From an uncultured Collinsella sp. (lineage in GTDB: Bacteria; Actinomycetota; Coriobacteriia; Coriobacteriales; Coriobacteriaceae): a stretch of DNA of 37,272 nucleotides. Position 1 is the first letter of the stretch. Each line of letters begins with the position of its first letter. The position numbers and the translations under genes are program-made. Shown piece by piece: positions 32,714 to 37,272 of this stretch. Location of the stretch: NCBI GenBank assembly GCA_958453935.1, contig CAUDZT010000018.1:1-37272 (forward strand), written 5' to 3'. Under the pieces are notes generated by a model, which was not told the origin of the DNA, made no database searches, and saw only the letters and a list, made by a program, of their open reading frames with translations.

Positions 32714-33163
32714 ATGCAGCTTCACGATCTTACTCCCGCGCCCGGTTCCACCAAGAACCGCAAGCGCGTCGGCCGTGGCAATTCTTCGGGTCACGGCACC
32801 ACTTCTGGCCGCGGCCAGAAGGGCCAGGGTTCCCGCTCTGGCGGCACCAAGGGTGCCGGCTTCGAGGGTGGCCAGACTCCGCTGGCTATGCGCCTGCCCA
32901 AGCTTCCGGGCTTCCGCAACCCCCGTCGTATCGAGTACACCGCTGTTAACGTTGAGCGTCTCGAGCGTAAGTTCGAGGATGGCGCTGTGATCGACGGTGC
33001 CGCTCTTAAGGCCGCTCGCATCACCAAGAGCGAGTTCGAGCCCGTCAAGGTGCTCGGCAATGGTGAGCTCACCAAGAAGTTCACGGTCAAGGTCGACAAG
33101 GTAAGCGCTTCTGCGCAGGCCAAGATCGAGGCCGCCGGCGGAAAGGTCGAGCTGCCGTGCTAA
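32714..33163 (+). CDS. rplO: Ribosomal protein uL15
   Basis: A 149-residue L15. The basic Gly-rich N-terminus (RVGRGNSSGHGTTSGRGQKGQ) and FEGGQTPLAMRLPK segment are typical. Its last 7 nt overlap the start of secY. Confidence 0.98.
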   Translation: MQLHDLTPAPGSTKNRKRVGRGNSSGHGTTSGRGQKGQGSRSGGTKGAGFEGGQTPLAMRLPKLPGFRNPRRIEYTAVNVERLERKFEDGAVIDGAALKAARITKSEFEPVKVLGNGELTKKFTVKVDKVSASAQAKIEAAGGKVELPC

Positions 33164-34443
33164 ATGGTCTTAAGAATGCTTTCCGCATCAAAGAATTGCG
33201 CGAAAAGATTCTTTTTACCATAGCTATGCTCGTCGTGTACCGCATTGGTGCGCACGTTCCTGTGCCCGGCATTCCCTTCCAGGGGATGCTGGGCCTTTTC
33301 TCGACCGATAACAATTCGGTCGCCGCAGGTGCTATGGCCCTCCTGAATCTTTTCTCTGGCGGCGCGTTGAGCTATGTGTCGGTGTTTTCGCTGGGCATCA
33401 TGCCTTACATCACCAGCTCAATCATCCTCCAGATGCTCCAGGCCGTTGTGCCTTCCCTGCATGAGCTTGCCCGCGAGGGCGAGGTCGGTCAGACCAAGAT
33501 TACGCAGTATTCGCGTTACCTCACCCTGGCTCTGGCAATCCTCAACTCCGTGGGTTACCTCTTCCTCTTTAAGAGCTTCGGCATCAGCTTTAATGGCGCC
33601 GGCGCTCCCGAGATCATCTTCGACCTCATGATCGTCGGCACGCTCACTGCGGGCGCTATGCTGATCATGTGGATTGGTGAGCTCATCACCCAGCGTGGTA
33701 TCGGCAATGGCATGTCCCTGATCATCTTTGCGAACATCATGGCCGGCCTGCCGCAGGCGATCTTCTCCAGCACCGAGGGTAATGCCGGTGGCATCATCAC
33801 CATGGTGATCATCTGCGCCATCATCCTGCTGGTTATCCCGCTGATTGTTTTTCTTGAGCGCGGCCAGCGCCGCATCCCGGTCTCCTACGCTAAGCGCGTC
33901 GTGGGCCGTCGCATGATGGGTGGCCAGACCACCTACCTGCCCATCAAGGTCAATACCGCGGGTGTCGTGCCGATCATCTTCGCTTCGGCGCTGCTGTACT
34001 TCCCGGCTCAGATTGCCGTGTTCTTCCCCGGCATCGGCTGGATTCAGGCAGTTGCCTCTGCGCTTTCGACCGGTTGGCTCAACTGGGTGCTTAATGTTGT
34101 CCTCATCGTGTTCTTCGCGTACTTCTACACCTCCATGGTGTTCAACCCCGATGACACGGCCGACAACCTTAAGAAGCAGGGCGGCTTTATTCCGGGCGTC
34201 CGTCCGGGTAGGGCTACCGCGGCCTACATCAAGAACGCGCTCAACAAGATCACGCTTCCCAGCGCTGTCTTTTTGGCGCTCATCGCCATCGTGCCTTCGA
34301 TCATCTTCTCCTTCACGGGTAACCATCTGATCCAGGCATTTGGCGGCACGTCCATCCTCATCATGGTCGGCGTCGTGCTCGACACGGTCGATAAGCTCGA
34401 AGGCCAGATCAAGATGTATGATTACGATGGATTCTTTAAATAG
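33157..34443 (+). CDS. secY: Protein translocase subunit SecY
   Basis: A 428-residue, ten-helix channel subunit of the Sec translocon. Start is GTG at 33157 inside the end of rplO (GTGCTAA), giving MLNGLKNAFRIKELREKI. Key segments are VPVPGI in the first periplasmic part, GIMPYITSSIILQML in helix 2, RGQRRIPVSYAKR in the cytosolic loop, and the FIPGVRPG loop between helices 8 and 9. Overlap with rplO implies coupled translation. Confidence 0.98.
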   Translation: MLNGLKNAFRIKELREKILFTIAMLVVYRIGAHVPVPGIPFQGMLGLFSTDNNSVAAGAMALLNLFSGGALSYVSVFSLGIMPYITSSIILQMLQAVVPSLHELAREGEVGQTKITQYSRYLTLALAILNSVGYLFLFKSFGISFNGAGAPEIIFDLMIVGTLTAGAMLIMWIGELITQRGIGNGMSLIIFANIMAGLPQAIFSSTEGNAGGIITMVIICAIILLVIPLIVFLERGQRRIPVSYAKRVVGRRMMGGQTTYLPIKVNTAGVVPIIFASALLYFPAQIAVFFPGIGWIQAVASALSTGWLNWVLNVVLIVFFAYFYTSMVFNPDDTADNLKKQGGFIPGVRPGRATAAYIKNALNKITLPSAVFLALIAIVPSIIFSFTGNHLIQAFGGTSILIMVGVVLDTVDKLEGQIKMYDYDGFFK

Positions 34444-34461
34444 GCTAGAGGAGGATTGCTC

Positions 34462-35088
34462 ATGAACCTCGTATTGCTCGGAGCTCCGGGTGCCGGTAAG
34501 GGCACCGTCGCACAGGAGCTCGTCGCCGAGTTTGGCGTCGCTCACATTTCCACGGGCGACCTGCTGCGTGCTGCCGTCAAGGGTGGCACCGAGCTTGGTA
34601 TTCAGGCTAAGAAGTACATGGACGCTGGCGAGCTCGTTCCCGACCAGCTCGTGATCGACCTTGTCAAGGAGCGCCTTGCTGCCGATGACGCCCAGCAGGG
34701 CTTCATCCTCGACGGCTTCCCGCGCAACACCGCCCAGGCTGTGACGCTCGATTCCGAGCTCTCCGCCATGGGTCGCGAGATCGACTGCGCCCTTCTGGTC
34801 GACGTGGCCCCCGAGGTCATCATCGATCGTCTGTCTTCGCGTCGCACCTGCCGCGCCTGCGGTTACACCGGCACCGCTGCCGATGCTACCTGCCCCAAGT
34901 GCGCCGGCGAGATGTATCAGCGCGACGACGACAAGCCCGAGACCATCAAGAACCGTCTCGACGTCTACGAGAAGTCCACGAGCCCGCTCGTCGACTACTA
35001 TCGTGGCCAGGGTCTGCTCAAGTCGGTCAACGGTGACCAGGCTCGCGAGACCGTGTACGGGGATGTCAAAGAGGCTCTTGGTCTATGA
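34462..35088 (+). CDS. adk: Adenylate kinase
   Basis: A 208-residue long-form adenylate kinase (AMP + ATP to 2 ADP). The P-loop is GAPGAGKGT (residues 7-15), the AMP site is STGDLLR, and DGFPRN is present. The LID domain is a zinc finger with two CxxC pairs (CRAC, CPKC). I chose ATG at 34462, seven bases after GAGGAGG; the TTG six bases earlier is too close to that site. Stop overlaps map by ATGA. Confidence 0.98.
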   Translation: MNLVLLGAPGAGKGTVAQELVAEFGVAHISTGDLLRAAVKGGTELGIQAKKYMDAGELVPDQLVIDLVKERLAADDAQQGFILDGFPRNTAQAVTLDSELSAMGREIDCALLVDVAPEVIIDRLSSRRTCRACGYTGTAADATCPKCAGEMYQRDDDKPETIKNRLDVYEKSTSPLVDYYRGQGLLKSVNGDQARETVYGDVKEALGL

Positions 35089-35873
35089 TCAAGATTAAGT
35101 CTGCAACGCAAATCGAGCAGATGAAGAAGGCAGGAGCGCTATCTAAGATGGCGCTCCGCCACGTTGGAGCCATGGTGCGCCCTGGTGTTTCGACCTTTGA
35201 GCTCGATCAGCTCGCGGAGCAGATTATCCGTATGCATGGCGGCACCCCGGCCTTTAAGGGTTACGGCGGGTTCCCCGGTACCATTTGCGCATCGATTAAC
35301 GATGCCGTGGTCCACGGTATTCCCAACCCCGACATGATCCTGCGCGATGGCGATATCATCTCCATCGATACGGGAGCCGTTGTCGACGGTTGGGTTGGCG
35401 ATAACGCTTGGACGTTTTTTGTCGGCACACCCACGCCCGAGGCCAAGGCCCTGTGCGAGGTCACGCGCGATTGCCTTAAGGCTGCCATCGAGCAGGCTGT
35501 TCCCGGTAACCATATCGGGGATGTTGGTTACGCCGTTCAGTCCCTCGCCGAGTCTCACGGTTACGGCGTGCTTCGTGACTATGTGGGCCATGGCATTGGC
35601 CGCGTGATGCACGAGGACCCCAACGTTCCTAACTATGGAAAGAAGGGGAGGGGCGTTCGCCTCCAGGCCGGCATGGTCATTGCCATCGAGCCGATGGTTA
35701 CGATGGGTTCCAACCATGTGAGCACGGGCTCCGACGGTTGGATTGTTACGACCAACGACCACCTGCCCGCCGCACACTACGAGAACACCGTCGCCATTAC
35801 CAATGACGGTCCGGTGATTATCACCACGGATGCCCAAGGTGCTTGGTGTTCGCTCCAAGGCGGAGAAATGTAA
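35085..35873 (+). CDS. map: Methionine aminopeptidase, type I
   Basis: A 262-residue MetAP that removes initiator methionine. The two-metal site motifs are SIDTGAVVDGWVGDNAW (two Asp), YVGHGIGRVMHEDP (His), and IAIEPM and the final AAHYENTVAIT (two Glu). Starts within the adk stop codon (ATGA). Confidence 0.98.
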   Translation: MIKIKSATQIEQMKKAGALSKMALRHVGAMVRPGVSTFELDQLAEQIIRMHGGTPAFKGYGGFPGTICASINDAVVHGIPNPDMILRDGDIISIDTGAVVDGWVGDNAWTFFVGTPTPEAKALCEVTRDCLKAAIEQAVPGNHIGDVGYAVQSLAESHGYGVLRDYVGHGIGRVMHEDPNVPNYGKKGRGVRLQAGMVIAIEPMVTMGSNHVSTGSDGWIVTTNDHLPAAHYENTVAITNDGPVIITTDAQGAWCSLQGGEM

Positions 35874-35909
35874 CAAGTTCCACTTAGTTGTGGAGCCATT
35901 ACGAAGTTA

Positions 35910-35938
35910 TTACGATGCGTGCATACGTGTTGTAGAAT
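35910..35938 (+). promoter_or_regulatory. Putative infA promoter
   Basis: TTACGA (35910-35915) and TAGAAT (35933-35938) are separated by 17 bp. The start would be about 33 nt before infA. It lies in the 104-nt gap after map. Confidence 0.5.
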
Positions 35939-35977
35939 ACTCAATTGCTGTCGTTTTCTAGAGAAAGATGATTGCTT

Positions 35978-36196
35978 GTGAAGAAGGAAGACGCAATTGA
36001 GCTCGAGGGTACGGTAAAGGAACCGCTGCCCAATGCCATGTTTAAGGTCGAGCTCGAGAACGGTCATTCGGTTCTGTGCAACATTTCTGGCAAGATCCGA
36101 ATGAATTACATCCGTATTCTCCCCGGTGACAGGGTTGTCGTGGAGCTTTCCCCGTACGACCTGACCCGCGGCCGCATCACCTATCGCTACAAATAG
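35978..36196 (+). CDS. infA: Translation initiation factor IF-1
   Basis: A 72-residue S1/OB-fold protein, the usual IF-1 length, beginning MKKEDAIELEGTV and ending RGRITYRYK. I chose GTG at 35978 because it gives the standard N-terminus with AGAGAAAG upstream; a TTG two codons earlier is also possible. Confidence 0.96.
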   Translation: MKKEDAIELEGTVKEPLPNAMFKVELENGHSVLCNISGKIRMNYIRILPGDRVVVELSPYDLTRGRITYRYK

Positions 36197-36346
36197 CGGC
36201 ACGCATACGCGCACTCCATTTCCGACTGCAGGCTTAGCTCAACCTACGGTCGGATTGTGTGTGAAGACCAGCCATAGTTTTAAACGCCTGCGGCTGGGCG
36301 AGTAGATAGTAGGGAAGTAGTTTGAGCGCTACCGAAAGGAAGAACG
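36197..36346 (+). promoter_or_regulatory. Leader region before rpmJ with two hairpins
   Basis: TCCGAC/GTCGGA (36221-36254) and CCAGCC/GGCTGG (36268-36297) each form 6-bp stems in a 150-nt gap. This is a candidate site for ribosomal-protein feedback control; no clear promoter is seen. Confidence 0.4.
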
Positions 36347-36460
36347 ATGAAGGTACGTCCTTCGGTCAAGAAGATGTGCGATAAGTGCAAAATCATTAGG
36401 CGCCATGGCAAGGTCCTCGTCATTTGCGAGAACCCCCGTCATAAGCAGCGTCAGGGTTAA
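36347..36460 (+). CDS. rpmJ: Ribosomal protein bL36
   Basis: A 37-residue protein, MKVRPSVKKMCDKCKIIRR...ENPRHKQRQG. It has the zinc-binding form, with CDKC, a later Cys (ICE) and His. ATG at 36347 follows AAAGGAAGA. It sits in the normal place between infA and rpsM. Confidence 0.97.
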   Translation: MKVRPSVKKMCDKCKIIRRHGKVLVICENPRHKQRQG

Positions 36461-36474
36461 GAGAGGAGACTACG

Positions 36475-36849
36475 TTGGCCCGTATTAATGGTGTCGACCT
36501 CCCGCGTGAGAAGCGCGTTGAGATCGGTCTGACCTACATTTACGGCATCGGCCGCACCACTGCGACGAAGATCTGCGTCGAGTGCAACGTTAACGTGGAT
36601 ACGCGCGTTAAGGACCTCACCGAGGATGAGGTTAACGCCATCCGTGATTATATCGATAAGAACCAGATCATGGTTGAGGGCGACCTCCGCCGTGAGCGCA
36701 ACCAGAACGTCAAGCGCCTTATGGACATCGGCTGCAACCGCGGCCTTCGTCACCGCAAGGGCCTCCCGGTCCGCGGCCAGCGCACCCACACTAACGCTCG
36801 TACCCGTAAGGGCCCGAAGCGTCAGATCGGTGCTAAGAAGAAGAAATAA
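36475..36849 (+). CDS. rpsM: Ribosomal protein uS13
   Basis: A 124-residue S13, MARINGVDLPREKRVEIGLTYIYGIG, with the RHRKGLPVRGQRTHTNARTRKGP C-terminal region and a basic KKKK end. The start is TTG at 36475 after GAGAGGAG. Confidence 0.98.
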   Translation: MARINGVDLPREKRVEIGLTYIYGIGRTTATKICVECNVNVDTRVKDLTEDEVNAIRDYIDKNQIMVEGDLRRERNQNVKRLMDIGCNRGLRHRKGLPVRGQRTHTNARTRKGPKRQIGAKKKK

Positions 36850-36863
36850 GGAGCGCTAGATAG

Positions 36864-37268
36864 ATGGCTACTGCTAAGAAGAACGTTCGCGCTGCCCGTC
36901 TGAAGCGCGCGGACCGTAAGAACATTTCCGTGGGCCAGGCTCACATTCGTTCTACGTTCAACAACACGATCGTTTCGATCACCGATCCCCAGGGCAACGT
37001 CATTTCCTGGAAGTCGGCTGGCCAGGTGGGCTTCAAGGGCTCCCGTAAGTCCACGCCGTTCGCTGCCCAGATGGCTGCCGAGGCTGCTGCCAAGCAGGCC
37101 ATGGAGCACGGTATGAAGAAGGTTTCCGTCTTCGTCAAGGGCCCCGGCTCCGGTCGTGAGACCGCCATTCGCTCCCTCCAGGCTGCTGGCCTCGAGGTCT
37201 CGAGCATCCAGGACAAGACCCCCATTCCGCACAACGGCTGCCGCCCCAAGAAGCGTCGCCGCGTGTAA
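36864..37268 (+). CDS. rpsK: Ribosomal protein uS11
   Basis: A 134-residue S11 of the 30S platform. HIRSTFNNTIVSITD, GFKGSRKSTPFAAQ, and the IxDxTPIPHNGCRPKKRRRV end are all typical. It is complete and ends 4 nt before the window edge; rpsD and rpoA would be expected next. Confidence 0.98.
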   Translation: MATAKKNVRAARLKRADRKNISVGQAHIRSTFNNTIVSITDPQGNVISWKSAGQVGFKGSRKSTPFAAQMAAEAAAKQAMEHGMKKVSVFVKGPGSGRETAIRSLQAAGLEVSSIQDKTPIPHNGCRPKKRRRV

Positions 37269-37272
37269 CTGA

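Overview
The window reads as chromosomal DNA of a high-GC anaerobic gut actinobacterium of the Coriobacteriia, most like Collinsella. This is an inference from three things: GC-rich codon use, a selenium-dependent molybdenum hydroxylase (SDMH) purine-type cluster, and a spc-type ribosomal protein operon with zinc-ribbon S14, adk-map-infA-rpmJ order and many GTG/TTG starts. No database search was possible, so genus and family names rest on recognised motifs and gene order.

Layout. (1) 1-5582: the end of an SDMH operon, with YgfK (5' end outside the window), a four-cluster ferredoxin and a single-chain XdhD-like molybdenum hydroxylase, closed by a strong terminator. (2) About 5.7-19.1 kb: an accessory island. 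It holds two arrays of 46-bp quasi-palindromes at a 62-bp period flanking an AbiEi/nuclease-like gene, a DEDDh exonuclease with a partial second copy, an unknown gene between the copies, a Gabija-like defence pair (OLD-type ATPase/TOPRIM plus UvrD-like helicase) of visibly lower GC, a 31-residue membrane peptide divergent from two DUF4230-like proteins, four 13-bp iterons spaced exactly 33 bp upstream of an AAA/DUF4143 ATPase, and a membrane-anchored Ala/Pro-rich protein. (3) 19.2-29.3 kb: the second SDMH block. It has a YheO/DauR-type regulator divergent from ygeX, then ygeY, ygeW, a MocA/YgfJ-like cytidylyltransferase, a hydantoinase/dihydropyrimidinase, yqeC (reverse strand), yqeB and an xdhC-like gene. 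(4) 29.6-37.3 kb: ribosomal operon rplE-rpsN-rpsH-rplF-rplR-rpsE-rpmD-rplO-secY-adk-map-infA-rpmJ-rpsM-rpsK, running to the window end.

How the genes work together (inference from known families). XdhD would hydroxylate or reduce a purine or related heterocycle. YgfK and the multi-cluster ferredoxin are the likely electron partners, because no separate FAD-binding subunit is present. YqeB, YqeC, the XdhC-like protein and the MocA-like transferase would mature the selenium-containing molybdenum cofactor. The hydantoinase, YgeY, YgeW and YgeX could open the ring and convert ureido compounds through carbamoyl transfer and 2,3-diaminopropionate to pyruvate and ammonia. The divergent YheO-like regulator and two copies of AACAAACWWTTTGTT in the promoter gap suggest local control.

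The least explained parts are the two palindrome arrays around the AbiEi-like gene, the 33-bp iterons, a 67-bp palindromic element present twice, the large hairpin between ygeX and ygeY, and the fact that the ribosomal operon starts at rplE with SDMH genes where rplN and rplX normally lie.
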